Below, in pieces: positions 52,294-62,479 of a stretch of DNA of 64,000 bases (within the stretch, counting starts at the first letter, position 1; each line of letters begins with the position of its first letter). The notes beneath the pieces are model-generated. The model ran no database searches. It was not told where the DNA came from and was given only the letters and a program-made list of their open reading frames with translations. The stretch comes from Aquabacter spiritensis (lineage in GTDB: Bacteria; Pseudomonadota; Alphaproteobacteria; Rhizobiales; Xanthobacteraceae). Position numbers and translations under genes: made by a program. The stretch spans positions 434,001-498,000 of the forward strand of contig NZ_SMAI01000001.1 in assembly GCF_004346185.1 (NCBI RefSeq), read 5' to 3'.

Positions 52294-52560
52294 ATGAGCG
52301 AGGTCGACGCCCTCGATATCGTCCAGTCGGCGATCTGGACCATCCTCGTGGCCGCCGGCCCCGCCGTCGCCGCCGCGATGCTGATAGGCATTCTGATCGC
52401 GCTGTTCCAGGCGCTGACCCAGGTGCAGGAGGTCACGCTGACCTTCATCCCGAAGATCCTCGCGGTCCTCGGCGTGGCGGCACTGACCGGCTCCTTCATG
52501 GGCGGCCAGATCCTCGCCTTCACCGAGCAGGTCTACGGCCGCATCAGCACGGGATTCTAG
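52294..52560 (+). CDS. fliQ: Flagellar export-gate protein FliQ
   Basis: 88-residue inner-membrane protein with two TM hairpin helices (about 15-42 and 52-75); LFQALTQVQEVTLTFIPKIL is the family signature. Part of the FliP-FliQ-FliR gate. Followed by 84 bases without a gene before flhA, in which I see no clear promoter or terminator. Confidence 0.95.
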   Translation: MSEVDALDIVQSAIWTILVAAGPAVAAAMLIGILIALFQALTQVQEVTLTFIPKILAVLGVAALTGSFMGGQILAFTEQVYGRISTGF

Positions 52561-52644
52561 AGACCGCCCTGACGACCGAACTGCATCGCAACTGACATAC
52601 CCGCACCGACCGCGACCGGCGTCGTAAGGCCAGAGACCCGAAGC

Positions 52645-54732
52645 ATGAGCGAGATTTCCCTGTCCCCGACGCCCGCCGCGCGCGCATCGCGGCGCGACAT
52701 CGGCTTCGCGGTCGGCGTGGTCGCGATCCTCGCCATCCTGTTCCTGCCGATTCCGCCCTTCCTGATCGATATCGGCCTTGCCCTGTCGATCGCGCTGTCG
52801 GTGCTGATCCTCATGGTCGCCCTGTGGATCGGCAAGCCGCTGGAATTCTCCTCCTTCCCCACCGTGCTGCTGATCGCGACCCTGCTGCGGCTCGCCCTCG
52901 GCATCGCCACGACGCGCCTGATCCTCGCCCATGGCGGTGACGGCGTCACCGCGGCCGGCCACATCATCCATGGCTTTTCCCAGCTCGTGATGGGCGGCGA
53001 CTTCGTCATCGGCATCGTCGTTTTCCTGATCCTCGTGACGGTGAATTTCCTCGTCATCACCAAAGGCGCGACCCGCATCGCGGAGGTCGGCGCACGGTTC
53101 ACCCTCGACGCCATCCCCGGCAAGCAGATGGCGATCGACGCCGACCTCAATGCCGGCCTCATCAACGACAAGGAGGCGCAGAAGCGGCGCTCCGAGCTGG
53201 AGGAGGAAAGCTCCTTCTTCGGCTCGATGGACGGCGCGTCGAAATTCGTCCGCGGCGAGGCGGTGGCTTCGCTCATCATCATCGCGGTCAATATTTTCGG
53301 CGGCATCATCATCGGCGTCACCCGCCATGGCCTTCCGCTCTCCGAAGCCGCCGACATATTCACCCGCCTGTCGGTCGGCGACGGGCTGGTGGCGCAGATC
53401 CCGGCCTTGATCGTCTCTTTGGCCGCGGGCCTCCTGGTGTCGAAGGGCGGCACGCGCGGCTCGGCGGAAAAGGCGATTTTCAGCCAGCTCGGCGCCTATC
53501 CGCGTGCCCTGTTCGTGGCCGCCGCGCTCATGTTCGGCCTCGCTTTGGTGCCGGGCCTGCCGCTGATCCCGTTTGCCTCCCTGGGCGGATGTCTCGCCTT
53601 CATCGGCTATGCCATTCCGCGCCAGCTCGCCCGCGAGCAGGCCGTCGCCGCGGAAGCCGAAAAAGCCAAGCAGGACCAGGTGGCGGCCGAGACCCGGGAC
53701 TCGGTCAAGGATTCGCTGCGGACCCACGAAATGGAGGTCGCCGTCGGCAAGCAGCTCGCCGGCGCCGTGCTGCGCAATCCCCCCGAACTCGCGCACCGGC
53801 TCGGCCGGATGCGGAAGAAGTTCGCCCAGCGCTACGGCTTCGTGGTGCCCGAAATCAAGATCGGCGAGGATCTCGGCGTCCCCAGCAAGAGCTATCAGAT
53901 CAAGGTGCACGGCACCGCCGTCGCGACGCAGGAGTTGCGCATCGGCGAGCTTCTGGTGGTCGTCGGCGACGGTGCCAAGCCCGACGTGCCGTGCGACGAG
54001 GTGCGCGAGCCGGCCTTCGGCATGAAGGCGGTGTGGATCTCCGAAGCCTATGCCGGCGAAGCCAAGCGCGAGGGCTTCGCCCCGATCGATCCGCTGTCGG
54101 TCCTACTGACCCATCTCAGCGAGGTGATCAGCAACAATCTGCCCCAGCTCCTGTCCTACAGGGACATGCGCGTGCTGCTCGACCGGCTGGATCCGGAATA
54201 TAAGCGGCTGATCGACGATATGTGCCCGGCGCAAATTTCGTTTTCGGGCCTTCAAGCGGTGCTGAAGCTGCTCCTGGCGGAGCGCGTCTCGGTCCGCAAC
54301 CTGCATCTGATCCTCGAGGCGGTGGCGGAGATCGTGCCCCATGCCCGACGCTCCGAACAGGTGGTGGAGCATGTTCGCATGCGGATGGCGCAGCAGATCT
54401 GCGGCGACCTCTCCGACGGCGGAATGCTCAACGTGCTGCGGCTCGGCGCGAAATGGGACCTCACCTTTCATGAGAGCCTGAAGCGCGACGCCAAGGGCGA
54501 GGTGATCGAATTCGACATCGACCCGCGCCTCGTCGAACAATTCGGCACCGAGGCTTCGGCGGCGGTCCGCGAGCGCATGAAACAGACCGGGAGCTTCGTC
54601 CTCGTCACCGCCCCCGACTGCCGGCCCTATGTGCGCATGATCATCGAGCGCATGTTCCCGGCCCTGCCGGTGCTCTCGCATGTCGAGATCGCCCGCGGCG
54701 TCCAGATTCGCGCCTTGGGCACGATCTCGTGA
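52645..54732 (+). CDS. flhA: Flagellar export-gate protein FlhA
   Basis: Large export-gate protein of 695 residues forming a nonameric ring that uses the proton motive force. About eight membrane segments in residues 17-310 with the conserved FHIPEP-region segment [20 protein letters not shown]. The cytoplasmic domain (about 350-690) binds chaperone-substrate complexes. Overlaps fliR by 4 bases (GTGA). Confidence 0.96.
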   Translation: MSEISLSPTPAARASRRDIGFAVGVVAILAILFLPIPPFLIDIGLALSIALSVLILMVALWIGKPLEFSSFPTVLLIATLLRLALGIATTRLILAHGGDGVTAAGHIIHGFSQLVMGGDFVIGIVVFLILVTVNFLVITKGATRIAEVGARFTLDAIPGKQMAIDADLNAGLINDKEAQKRRSELEEESSFFGSMDGASKFVRGEAVASLIIIAVNIFGGIIIGVTRHGLPLSEAADIFTRLSVGDGLVAQIPALIVSLAAGLLVSKGGTRGSAEKAIFSQLGAYPRALFVAAALMFGLALVPGLPLIPFASLGGCLAFIGYAIPRQLAREQAVAAEAEKAKQDQVAAETRDSVKDSLRTHEMEVAVGKQLAGAVLRNPPELAHRLGRMRKKFAQRYGFVVPEIKIGEDLGVPSKSYQIKVHGTAVATQELRIGELLVVVGDGAKPDVPCDEVREPAFGMKAVWISEAYAGEAKREGFAPIDPLSVLLTHLSEVISNNLPQLLSYRDMRVLLDRLDPEYKRLIDDMCPAQISFSGLQAVLKLLLAERVSVRNLHLILEAVAEIVPHARRSEQVVEHVRMRMAQQICGDLSDGGMLNVLRLGAKWDLTFHESLKRDAKGEVIEFDIDPRLVEQFGTEASAAVRERMKQTGSFVLVTAPDCRPYVRMIIERMFPALPVLSHVEIARGVQIRALGTIS

Positions 54733-55481
54733 CCCTCGAGGTCCAGGCCTGGATCCTCCAGGCCTTCCTGGTGTTCTGCCGGGTCGGCGCCTGCATGATG
54801 CTGATGCCGGGCTTCTCCAGCCCGCGTCTGCCGATGCAGGTCCGGCTGTTCTTCGCGATCGCGCTTTCACTCGCCATGCTGCCGGCGGTCGCGCCTGCGC
54901 TCGCCACAATGCCGGAGACAGGCACCGTCGGGGGGCTCTTGTCCGCGCTCGGCGCCGAGCTGACGACCGGCGCGCTCCTCGGTCTCCTCGCCCGCATCTT
55001 TTTCATGGCGCTCCAGACCCTGCTCGCCGCCGTCGCCCAATTGATCGGTTTCACCGGCATGGGCGGAGTGATCGCGGAGGAGGAGCCGGCGCCGGAAATC
55101 GCCACCTTGATCGGCCTCACGGCGACCACCCTGATCTTCATCTCGGGGCTGCACTGGCAATTGCTGCGGGGCATCGCCGATTCCTACAGCCAGATCCCGC
55201 CGGGCCTATGGATGCGCCCCGGCGGCATGCTGACCGCCGCGGTCGATCAGGCCTCCGCCACCTTCATCCTGGCGCTGCGCATCACAAGTCCGTTCTTCCT
55301 CTATGCGGTGATCGTGAATTTCGCGGTCGGCCTCACCAACAAGCTGGTGCCGCAGATCCCGGTCTATTTCATCGCCATGCCGTTCGTCACCGCGGGCGGA
55401 ATGCTGCTGCTCTATCTGACGATCGGTGAAATGCTGGCCGGCTTTCTGGCCGCCTTCGCCGGATGGGCCGAGCACGGATGA
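54729..55481 (+). CDS. fliR: Flagellar export-gate protein FliR
   Basis: Inner-membrane gate protein of 250 residues with about five to six TM segments; family segments [19 protein letters not shown] and [20 protein letters not shown]. Start is GTG, overlapping the flhA stop. Its stop overlaps the following FliJ-like gene (ATGA). Confidence 0.93.
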   Translation: MTLEVQAWILQAFLVFCRVGACMMLMPGFSSPRLPMQVRLFFAIALSLAMLPAVAPALATMPETGTVGGLLSALGAELTTGALLGLLARIFFMALQTLLAAVAQLIGFTGMGGVIAEEEPAPEIATLIGLTATTLIFISGLHWQLLRGIADSYSQIPPGLWMRPGGMLTAAVDQASATFILALRITSPFFLYAVIVNFAVGLTNKLVPQIPVYFIAMPFVTAGGMLLLYLTIGEMLAGFLAAFAGWAEHG

Positions 55482-55882
55482 GCCCCGCCGATCCCCGCCG
55501 CGCCCGGCGGATCCTCGCCCTTCAAACCCAGCTCCACCGCTCCGGCGAATGGAAACTCGGCGCGCTCCAGTCGGAGCTCGCCGAAAACGGCCGCACCCGC
55601 GACGCGGTGATGGCGACGCTCGCCGACGATGCGCTCGGCCCCGTCCTTGTGGAGGTCGCGGCCCGGCGCCTCAAACGGCTCGCCCAGGCGCGCGACACGC
55701 TCGCCGCGGCCGAAGCCGCGCAGTCCGCCCGCGTGCAGGATGAAGCGCGCCGCATGAAGCAGGCCGAGCGGAGGCTCGACGCCGTTCAGCGGCAAGCGGC
55801 ACGCGAGGCGGAAAAGGCCGATCTCGACGCCTTGCTCGATCGGATCGCCAGCGCGCGGGATGCAAGCCTGCCGCCAGCTTGA
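55478..55882 (+). CDS. fliJ: Putative flagellar export chaperone FliJ
   Basis: 134-residue, strongly charged protein that is almost entirely alpha-helical with coiled-coil character (ARDTLAAAEAAQSARVQDEA, RRMKQAERRLDAVQRQAARE). This matches FliJ in size and shape, but motifs are weak; the call rests on length, coiled coil and position after fliR. Start ATG overlaps the fliR stop. Confidence 0.6.
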   Translation: MSPADPRRARRILALQTQLHRSGEWKLGALQSELAENGRTRDAVMATLADDALGPVLVEVAARRLKRLAQARDTLAAAEAAQSARVQDEARRMKQAERRLDAVQRQAAREAEKADLDALLDRIASARDASLPPA

Positions 55883-55931
55883 ATCGGCAGAGTGGCCGGG
55901 TCGAATACGCCACAACCTCGACGCGGAAAAC

Positions 55932-56399
55932 ATGGGCATTCAACCTCCTTCTGACCTGATCCTGGACGTGATCAACGCCGCCGACCCCAAGCGGGCACAG
56001 GCGATCGCGGCACAGTTGAAGCAGGCCTCGGCATCCTCCCAAGCCCCCGCCCCCGCGGAAGGCTTCGGCGAGGAACTCGCCAGAATTCCCCTCGATCCGA
56101 TGCCCCGCCTCAGCGCGTCCTCCTCCCTCGCTTTGCGCAACGCCACCGCGCTCTCGCAGAAGGGCGGCGCCAGTGCAGCCGATCCCTACCGCCGCTTCGA
56201 GGCGATGGTCCTCTCAAGCTTCGTCGACAGCCTCCTGCCGGCGAAGTCGGAGGCGACCTTCGGCTCGGGCACGGCCGGCAATATCTGGCGCTCGATGCTG
56301 GCCGAACGGATCGCAGGCGAGGTCGCGAAATCGGGCGGCATCGGCATCGCGGACCGCATCGCCGGCGCACCCTCGACCGCCGGAGCGCGCCCGTCATGA
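55932..56399 (+). CDS. flgJ: Rod-binding protein FlgJ (rod-cap domain only)
   Basis: 155 residues containing the FlgJ N-terminal rod-binding domain: YRRFEAMVLSSFVDSLLPAK, then FGSGTAGNIWRSMLAERIAG. The peptidoglycan-hydrolase domain of enteric FlgJ is absent; the separate lytic transglycosylase at 22700-23275 probably supplies it. Start ATG 55932 is chosen at MGIQPPSD, the start of family similarity; the ribosome-binding site is weak. ATGA overlap with the next gene. Confidence 0.85.
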   Translation: MGIQPPSDLILDVINAADPKRAQAIAAQLKQASASSQAPAPAEGFGEELARIPLDPMPRLSASSSLALRNATALSQKGGASAADPYRRFEAMVLSSFVDSLLPAKSEATFGSGTAGNIWRSMLAERIAGEVAKSGGIGIADRIAGAPSTAGARPS

Positions 56400-56860
56400 G
56401 CCACGACACCCCCTTCGCCCTGCCGCTCTTGCTGGAGGAGACCGCGCCTTCGCGCCTGCCCACCACGTTCGAGCGCGGCCTCGCCCGGACACAGCCGGGC
56501 GAGTCGCAGCATGGTGTCTCGACCCTGTCGAGTGCGCTCGACCGTCTGGCCGCCCTGATCGAGGAGGAGACCGAGGCCCTGCGCGCGCGCACCCCGCTGG
56601 ATTTCGCCGAGATCAGCCGCCGAAAGAGCCGCAGCCTGCTCGAACTGACCCGGATCGCGCGCGCCGTTCCGCCCCGTGTTGACGCGGCGACCGCAGAGCA
56701 GATCCGGCACGTGCGGGAGGCGCTCGCCAACAATCTCCGCCTTCTCGGCATCCATCTCGCGGCGGCCGAGGAGATTGGTGAGATCCTCAGCGGCGCGATC
56801 CGCGACGCCGAGTCCGACGGCACCTATTCCACCGTCCCGACCTGCGGGCGGCCGGCATGA
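56396..56860 (+). CDS. flgN: Putative FlgN-like hook-associated protein chaperone
   Basis: 154 residues. Three predicted helices (LSSALDRLAALIEEETEALR, DFAEISRRKSRSLLELTRIA, IRHVREALANNLRLLGIHLA) resemble FlgN, the chaperone of FlgK and FlgL. The LIEEETEALR...I..RKS pattern is typical of that family. N-terminal 45 residues are extra. Coupled by ATGA to genes on both sides. Confidence 0.7.
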   Translation: MSHDTPFALPLLLEETAPSRLPTTFERGLARTQPGESQHGVSTLSSALDRLAALIEEETEALRARTPLDFAEISRRKSRSLLELTRIARAVPPRVDAATAEQIRHVREALANNLRLLGIHLAAAEEIGEILSGAIRDAESDGTYSTVPTCGRPA

Positions 56861-57375
56861 TGCGCCTCATTTCCATCGGCCTGTGGGTCTGCGTGGTCGC
56901 GCTGCTCTCCAGCTACGGCGCCGCCTATTGGGCGGCCGGCGCGGCGTCCTCCAAGTCGGACAGCGCCCATCCCGGCGGGCTCGAATATCGCCGCACCCCG
57001 GCTGTCACCGTGCCGATGATCATCGACGGATCCGTGCGCGGCTATGTCATCGCCAAGCTGATCTTCACGGCCGACACCGCCGCACTCCACGCTTTGCGCA
57101 TCGAACCCCAGTCTTTCGTCACCAGCGCCGCGTTCGACGAAATCTACACCAACGGCCGCATGGATACGAGCAAGCTATCTAAGTACAACCTCAAAGAAAT
57201 GCTCGACAACATCAAGTCTAATGTAAATAAAAAGTTCAACGGAGACGTAATTCAGGACGTACTTGTCGATTCAATCAACTACATCGACAAAAACGATATC
57301 CGCAAGATGTCGGAGATCACCGCCCCTGCGGGACGCGGCGACGCAGCTGAAAAACCTGCCAAATCCGCTCACTAG
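56857..57375 (+). CDS. Membrane-anchored flagellar-locus protein of unknown function
   Basis: 172 residues: N-terminal TM anchor (about 5-28, LWVCVVALLSSYGAAYWAAG) and a periplasmic domain with AVTVPMIIDGSVRGYVIAKL and DTAALHALRIEPQSFVTSAA, faintly like FliL. Family not recognised. The stretch coding for residues about 104-150 is strikingly AT-rich (19 G+C of 60 at 57181-57240, 24 of 60 at 57241-57300) and uses codons such as AAA, AAT and TCT that its neighbours avoid. Overlaps the flgN-like gene by 4 bases; the receptor gene starts 18 bases later. Confidence 0.7.
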   Translation: MMRLISIGLWVCVVALLSSYGAAYWAAGAASSKSDSAHPGGLEYRRTPAVTVPMIIDGSVRGYVIAKLIFTADTAALHALRIEPQSFVTSAAFDEIYTNGRMDTSKLSKYNLKEMLDNIKSNVNKKFNGDVIQDVLVDSINYIDKNDIRKMSEITAPAGRGDAAEKPAKSAH

Positions 57376-57393
57376 CCCATTCCGGAGAGCATC

Positions 57394-59067
57394 GTGAAGA
57401 TCATCAACAAAATTTATGCCATCGTCGGCCTGCTCGGAATCTCGACCGTCACCGTGGCGGGAATTTCGCTGCACGCCCTCAACAAGCAGAGCGATCTGTC
57501 CGCCAGGCTCGATCAGACCTGGCAGCGCGCCTTCCTCTCGGAGGAATTGAACGGCCTCATCACGGCGACGGTGATGGAGTCCCGCGGCGTCTACATGTCG
57601 AAATCGCCCGAAGAGGTGAAGAAATTCGCCCCCGCCATCCTCAAGAATCTGAAGCTCATGGGGGAGACGGTCGAGAAGATCCGCGCGGTTACGCCGCCGG
57701 CGGACATCCCCGCCGTGAACGACCTCGCCGCGAACATCGTCAAGTTCCAGGAATTCCGCACCGAGACCGCGCGTCTCGGCACCGAGGTCAGCGCTGCCGC
57801 CGCGAACGTGCAGGGCAATAACGAGGGGAACCGGGCGAACCGCAAGGCGCTCCAGGCCTCCCTCGACGGCTATATTGAGAAAGTCCAGAACGAGCTGACC
57901 CCCCTGCGACAGGCTTTCGAGACGCTGTCGCGTCAGACCGCGACGCTGATCATGGGCGGCACGATCCTCGGCCTCGTTCTCTCCATCGGCATCGCGCTGT
58001 TCATCGGCGTGATGACGCTGAGTCGGCCCATCAAGAGGGTGTCGGACACGCTGAAGTCGGTGGCCGAGGGAAATCTCGACGTCGAGGTCGAAGCCAATCC
58101 CGCGCGCGACGAGGTCGGCGAACTCTGGACCAGCGCCGGCCGCCTCCTGGGCGAACTGAAGGACGCGGATCGCATGCGCACCGAACAGGCCGCGGCCGCC
58201 GAGCGCATGGAAGTTGAGAAGCGCGCGGCGATGCGCGACCTCGCGGAGCGCTTCGACAGCGAAGTCTCCGGCGTGGTGCGCACCGTCGCAGCCGCCGTGA
58301 CCCAGCTCGAGGCGAGCGCGGCCACGATGAGTTCTTCGGCGGACGAGACCAGCCGTCAGTCGACCGTGGTCGCCGCCGCCGCCGAACAGGCGACCAGCAA
58401 CGTGCAGATCGCCGCCTCGGCGGCGGAGGAACTGGCGGCTTCTGTTCGCGAGATCGGCCAACAGGTGTCGAGCGCCGCCAAGATCGCGGGGGAAGCGACC
58501 GACCAGGCGAACAACACCGCCGAAGTGGTGCGCGGTTTGTCCGGCAGCGCCCAGCGCATCGGCCAGGTCGTCAATCTCATCACCGACATCGCCGCCCAGA
58601 CCAATCTGCTCGCCCTCAACGCGACGATCGAGGCGGCCCGGGCGGGCGATGCCGGCCGCGGCTTCGCAGTCGTCGCGATGGAAGTGAAGACGCTGGCCGA
58701 GCAGACCTCGAAAGCCACAGACGAAATCTCCTCGCAGATTGCTGCAGTCCAAGGCGCAACCAACGAGGTGGTGCGGGCGATCGAGGGCATTTCCGGCACC
58801 ATCCGGCGGATCGATGAAATCTCGACCTCGATCGCCACCGCGATCGAGGAGCAGGGCGCCGCCACCGGTGAAATCGCCCAGAACGTTCATCAGGCCGCCC
58901 AGGGCACGCAAGAGGTGTCTTCCAGCATCACGACGGTGTCCACCGCCGCGGCGGATACCGGCCGGGTCTCCGGCGAGATCGTGCGCTCGGCGTCCGATCT
59001 CTCGCTTCAGGCTCGCAACCTGCGCGCCCAGGTCGACAGCTTCGTCGAGCGCGTGCGCGCCGCCTGA
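57394..59067 (+). CDS. Methyl-accepting chemotaxis protein
   Basis: Transmembrane chemoreceptor of 557 residues. TM1 about 8-28, a helical periplasmic sensor (about 30-185, four-helix-bundle type), TM2 about 187-210, HAMP about 212-265, then a long signalling coiled coil whose hairpin tip includes [20 protein letters not shown]. No C-terminal CheR-tethering pentapeptide; it ends SFVERVRAA. Start is GTG at 57394. It heads the cheA-cheW-cheY-cheB genes and would feed CheA through CheW. Ligand unknown. Confidence 0.94.
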   Translation: MKIINKIYAIVGLLGISTVTVAGISLHALNKQSDLSARLDQTWQRAFLSEELNGLITATVMESRGVYMSKSPEEVKKFAPAILKNLKLMGETVEKIRAVTPPADIPAVNDLAANIVKFQEFRTETARLGTEVSAAAANVQGNNEGNRANRKALQASLDGYIEKVQNELTPLRQAFETLSRQTATLIMGGTILGLVLSIGIALFIGVMTLSRPIKRVSDTLKSVAEGNLDVEVEANPARDEVGELWTSAGRLLGELKDADRMRTEQAAAAERMEVEKRAAMRDLAERFDSEVSGVVRTVAAAVTQLEASAATMSSSADETSRQSTVVAAAAEQATSNVQIAASAAEELAASVREIGQQVSSAAKIAGEATDQANNTAEVVRGLSGSAQRIGQVVNLITDIAAQTNLLALNATIEAARAGDAGRGFAVVAMEVKTLAEQTSKATDEISSQIAAVQGATNEVVRAIEGISGTIRRIDEISTSIATAIEEQGAATGEIAQNVHQAAQGTQEVSSSITTVSTAAADTGRVSGEIVRSASDLSLQARNLRAQVDSFVERVRAA

Positions 59068-59157
59068 TCACACTTCGGCCTTTGCGGCCGCAACGAACGA
59101 GGAGGCACGGACATCGCGCGGAACCGGCAGGACCCGCCCGAGCCCGAGTCTCCTCCA

Positions 59158-59236
59158 GGTTCCTGCGCCATCCGCCCTGACCGTGCGCCCGCCCTCCGGC
59201 GTACCTGGGAGGCGGGCCCGAGATGGCGCAGGAACC
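59158..59236 (+). repeat. 15-bp perfect inverted repeat between the receptor gene and cheA
   Basis: GGTTCCTGCGCCATC (59158-59172) is the exact reverse complement of 59222-59236. The 49-base interior holds a further GCCCGCC/GGCGGGC pair. In RNA this would form a long branched hairpin ending 58 bases before the chosen cheA start. No T-run follows, so it may be an attenuator, an RNA-stability element or a protein site. The 227-base gap 59068-59294 holds no other clear feature. Confidence 0.7.
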
Positions 59237-59294
59237 GCCCCCCAATTTAGTCGACGCCTTCCCTGGCCTTGCAGTCACACCGTTGGAGACGAAC

Positions 59295-61991
59295 ATGGAT
59301 GATCTGCTGCGTGAATTTCTGACGGAGACGACCGAAAGCCTGGACGTGGCCGACGTCGAGCTCGTCAAGTTCGAACGGGACCCGAACAACCGCGAGATCC
59401 TGAACAATATCTTCCGCTTGGTTCACACCATTAAGGGCACCTGCGGTTTCATCGGCCTGACGCGCCTCGCGGCGCTCGCCCATGCCGCCGAGACCCTGAT
59501 GGACAAGTTCCGCGACGGCATTCCCGTCACGCAGGAGGCGGTCAGCCTGGTCCTGGTGACGATCGACCGCGTGAAGCTGATCCTCGGCGACATCGAGGCC
59601 AGCGAGGGGCAGGAGCCGCAGGGCTCCGACGCCGACCTGATCGACCAATTGCTCGCCATGGCGACGCAGCCGGTGGCCGTCGAGGCGCCGATAGCCGCCC
59701 CGGCCGCAGACCCCGTGTCGCTCGTCCCCGCGCCGATCCGGACCGAAGCCGCGCCGACGGGCGGAAAGCTCATCCAGACCCTCGAGCGCGAGCTGCTGCC
59801 GGGCGAGGTCTCGCTCGACGAGCTCGAGCGCGTGTTCCGCGAGACACCCGTCGAGACGCCGCAGGCCAAAGTGCCGGCCGGACCTGCCGGAGCACCCGCC
59901 CCGGCGCGGCGCGGCGATGACGATGCGAGCCCGACCAGCTCGATCGCAGCCCAGTCCATCCGCGTCAATGTCGGCACCCTCGAACATCTGATGACGATGG
60001 TGTCGGAACTGGTCCTCACCCGGAACCAGCTCCTGGAAATCGCCCGCCGCAACGAGGACCATGATTACAAGGTCGCACTGCAGCGGCTCTCCAACGTGAC
60101 CGGCGAGTTGCAGGACGCGATCATGCGGACCCGCATGCAGCCGATCGGCAATGCCTGGCAGAAGCTGCCGCGCATCGTGCGCGACCTCGCCCAGGAACTT
60201 GGTAAGCAGGTCGAATTGGAAATGCTCGGCAGCGAGACCGAGCTCGACCGTCAGGTCCTCGATCAGATCAAGGACCCGCTCACCCATATGGTGCGGAACT
60301 CGGCGGATCACGGGCTCGAAATGCCCGAGGATCGCCGTCGCGCCGGAAAGCCCGAAAAGGGCATGATCCGCCTGTCGGCCTATCACGAGGGCGGCTTCGT
60401 CATCGTCAAGATCTCCGACGACGGCAAGGGCCTCGACATTGCCCGCATCAAGGCGAAGGCTCTGGAAAACGGGCTCGCCGACGAGGCCGAGCTGGCGAAG
60501 ATGTCGGAAACCCAGCTCTTCCGCTTCATCTTTCATCCCGGCTTCTCCACCGCGGCGAAGGTGACCAGCGTCTCCGGACGCGGGGTCGGCATGGATGTGG
60601 TCCGCAGCAATATCGAAGCGATCGGCGGGACGGTGGACGTCCAGTCGCGCGCCGGCTCGGGCTCGACCTTCGTCATCAAGATCCCGCTCACGCTCGCCAT
60701 CATGCCCGCCCTCATCGTCGAGGTCTCCGGCGAGCGCTGCGCGGTGCCGCAGAATGCGGTTCTGGAATTGGTGCGGATCCAGCCCAATTCCGAGCATGCG
60801 GTGCGCCGCCTGAAGGATGCCCCGGTGCTGTGCCTGCGCAACCGCCTGCTGCCGATCGTCCATCTGGGGCGCGTCCTCGGCCTCGTGCCCGAACAGTCCG
60901 AGGACACCTTCGACACCGGCCTGATCGCGGTGATGCAGGTCGGCAATGAGAGTTTCGGCATCGTCGTGGACAGCGTCTCCCACACCGAGGAGATCGTGGT
61001 GAAGCCGATGGCGTCCGTCCTGCGGCAGGTGACCCTGGTCTCCGGAAGCACGATCCTCGGCGACGGGCACGTCATCATGATCGTGGATCCGAACGGCCTC
61101 GCCCAGCACGTCGCGGCGCGGTCCGAAAGCCTCGCCGGCCAAGCCGCAGAGAACGGCCAGGCCAACGCTGAGGCGGAGGACGCTCCGGTTTCTCTGCTGC
61201 TGTTCCGCGCCGGCTCGCAGGAGATCAAGGCGGTTCCGCTCTCCCTCGTCACCCGGCTCGAAGAACTGGACCGCACCCGTATCGAGCAGGTCGACGGCCG
61301 GGCCGTCATCCAATATCGCGGCCGCCTCATTCCCGTGGTGCGGGCCGACGGGGATACCGGCTACGAGAAGACCGGCGTCCAGCCCATGCTGGTGTTCTCG
61401 GACGACAGCCGCGTCATGGGGCTCGCGGTGGACGAGATCGTCGACATCGTGGAAAGCCGCCTCGATCTCGAACTCGCCTCCGCTTCGGCCCACGCGCTGG
61501 GCGGCGCCATCATCGACGGGCGGGCGACGGAGATCCTGGACGTCAGCCACTTCCTCCATCTCGCCTTCGTCGACGAGCCGGAGACCGACCGCAATGCGGC
61601 GGGTGGCCGGCGGCATCTGCTCCTGGTCGATGACAGCGCGTTCTTCCGCGAGTTGATCCAACCCGTCCTGCGCGGACGCGGCTATGCCGTCACCGCCTGC
61701 GGATCGGCTCGCGAGGCACTCGAGCGCCTCGCCTCCGACCGGCGCTACGACGCCATCGTCAGCGATGTCGAGATGCCGGACATGGACGGCTTCCGGTTCG
61801 CCGAAGCGGTGCGTGGCGATCTTGGAATGACGCGGGTGCCGATCATCGCCCTTGCGACCGCCAACCCCGGGCTGGCGATCCAGCGCGGCCGCGCCGCGGG
61901 CTTCACCGATTGCGTGGCGAAGTTCGACCGGCCCGGTCTGATTTCCGCCCTTCAGGAATTCGCATGCGCAGCCGAGGGAGAAGCAGCATGA
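59295..61991 (+). CDS. cheA: Chemotaxis histidine kinase CheA with two CheW-like domains and C-terminal receiver
   Basis: Kinase that phosphorylates CheY and CheB. 898 residues. HPt domain (about 1-105) with phosphoacceptor His44 in VHTIKGTCGF; linker; dimerisation helices (about 225-285, SIRVNVGTLEHLMTMVSELV); HATPase (about 285-430) with VRNSADHG, DDGKGLD and GRGVGMDVV; CheW domain (about 435-565); a second CheW-like domain (about 600-740, SLLLFRAGSQEIKAVPLSLV); and a receiver (about 770-890) with SDVEMPDMDG and VAKFDRP. No separate P2 domain is evident. The ATG at 59295 has GGAG 7 bases upstream; an ATG at 59223 lies within the inverted repeat and lacks a ribosome-binding site. Overlaps cheW (ATGA). 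Confidence 0.95.
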   Translation: MDDLLREFLTETTESLDVADVELVKFERDPNNREILNNIFRLVHTIKGTCGFIGLTRLAALAHAAETLMDKFRDGIPVTQEAVSLVLVTIDRVKLILGDIEASEGQEPQGSDADLIDQLLAMATQPVAVEAPIAAPAADPVSLVPAPIRTEAAPTGGKLIQTLERELLPGEVSLDELERVFRETPVETPQAKVPAGPAGAPAPARRGDDDASPTSSIAAQSIRVNVGTLEHLMTMVSELVLTRNQLLEIARRNEDHDYKVALQRLSNVTGELQDAIMRTRMQPIGNAWQKLPRIVRDLAQELGKQVELEMLGSETELDRQVLDQIKDPLTHMVRNSADHGLEMPEDRRRAGKPEKGMIRLSAYHEGGFVIVKISDDGKGLDIARIKAKALENGLADEAELAKMSETQLFRFIFHPGFSTAAKVTSVSGRGVGMDVVRSNIEAIGGTVDVQSRAGSGSTFVIKIPLTLAIMPALIVEVSGERCAVPQNAVLELVRIQPNSEHAVRRLKDAPVLCLRNRLLPIVHLGRVLGLVPEQSEDTFDTGLIAVMQVGNESFGIVVDSVSHTEEIVVKPMASVLRQVTLVSGSTILGDGHVIMIVDPNGLAQHVAARSESLAGQAAENGQANAEAEDAPVSLLLFRAGSQEIKAVPLSLVTRLEELDRTRIEQVDGRAVIQYRGRLIPVVRADGDTGYEKTGVQPMLVFSDDSRVMGLAVDEIVDIVESRLDLELASASAHALGGAIIDGRATEILDVSHFLHLAFVDEPETDRNAAGGRRHLLLVDDSAFFRELIQPVLRGRGYAVTACGSAREALERLASDRRYDAIVSDVEMPDMDGFRFAEAVRGDLGMTRVPIIALATANPGLAIQRGRAAGFTDCVAKFDRPGLISALQEFACAAEGEAA

Positions 61992-62464
61992 GCACGCGTT
62001 CGAACGAGGCGCAGGACCGCGCGCCCCAGACCATTCAGTACGTCACCGTCCGCATCGGCGGGCAATTGTTCGGCGTCCCGATCGAGATCGTCCACGAGGT
62101 CTTCACCCCGGACCGCATCACCCGCGTGCCGCTGGCACCGAGCGAGATCGAAGGCGTCCTGAACCTGCGCGGTCGCATCGTCACCATGGTGAACATGCGA
62201 CGCCTGCTCGGGCTCTCCGGCGCGGCCGACGCGGTGACGGCGGTCGGCATCGAGCGGTCGGGAGAGGCGTTCGGCCTCATCATCGACGAGGTGGGCGAGG
62301 TTCTGGTGCTCGAAACCGGGCACCGCGAGCCGAACCCGTCCAACCTCGACCCGCGCTGGACCGAACTCGTGACCGGCGTGCACCGCCTGACCGACGAGCT
62401 GATGCTGGTTTTGGACGTCGAACGCGCTCTCGGGCGCCTCGCCACACGTCGCATCGCCGCCTGA
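61988..62464 (+). CDS. cheW: Chemotaxis coupling protein CheW
   Basis: Adaptor linking receptors to CheA. 158 residues with the SH3-like CheW fold: QYVTVRIGGQLFGVPIEIVH, ITRVPLAPSEIEGVLNLRGR and LIIDEVGEVLVLE. ATGA overlap with cheA; 70 bases before the next cheY. Confidence 0.95.
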   Translation: MSTRSNEAQDRAPQTIQYVTVRIGGQLFGVPIEIVHEVFTPDRITRVPLAPSEIEGVLNLRGRIVTMVNMRRLLGLSGAADAVTAVGIERSGEAFGLIIDEVGEVLVLETGHREPNPSNLDPRWTELVTGVHRLTDELMLVLDVERALGRLATRRIAA

Positions 62465-62479
62465 GCGCAGGGAGGGAGA

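Noticed and set aside
51604-53910. 768-codon minus-strand frame opposite flbT-flgD-fliQ-flhA
   Set aside because: It runs antisense across four well-recognised genes and has no family features.
57393-57394. FtcR box ahead of the receptor/che operon
   Set aside because: Only 18 bases separate it from the preceding gene, and no 11-bp tandem match was found there or in 59068-59294.
59247-61661. 804-codon minus-strand frame opposite cheA
   Set aside because: The composition is the mirror of the cheA codons; no domain is recognisable.
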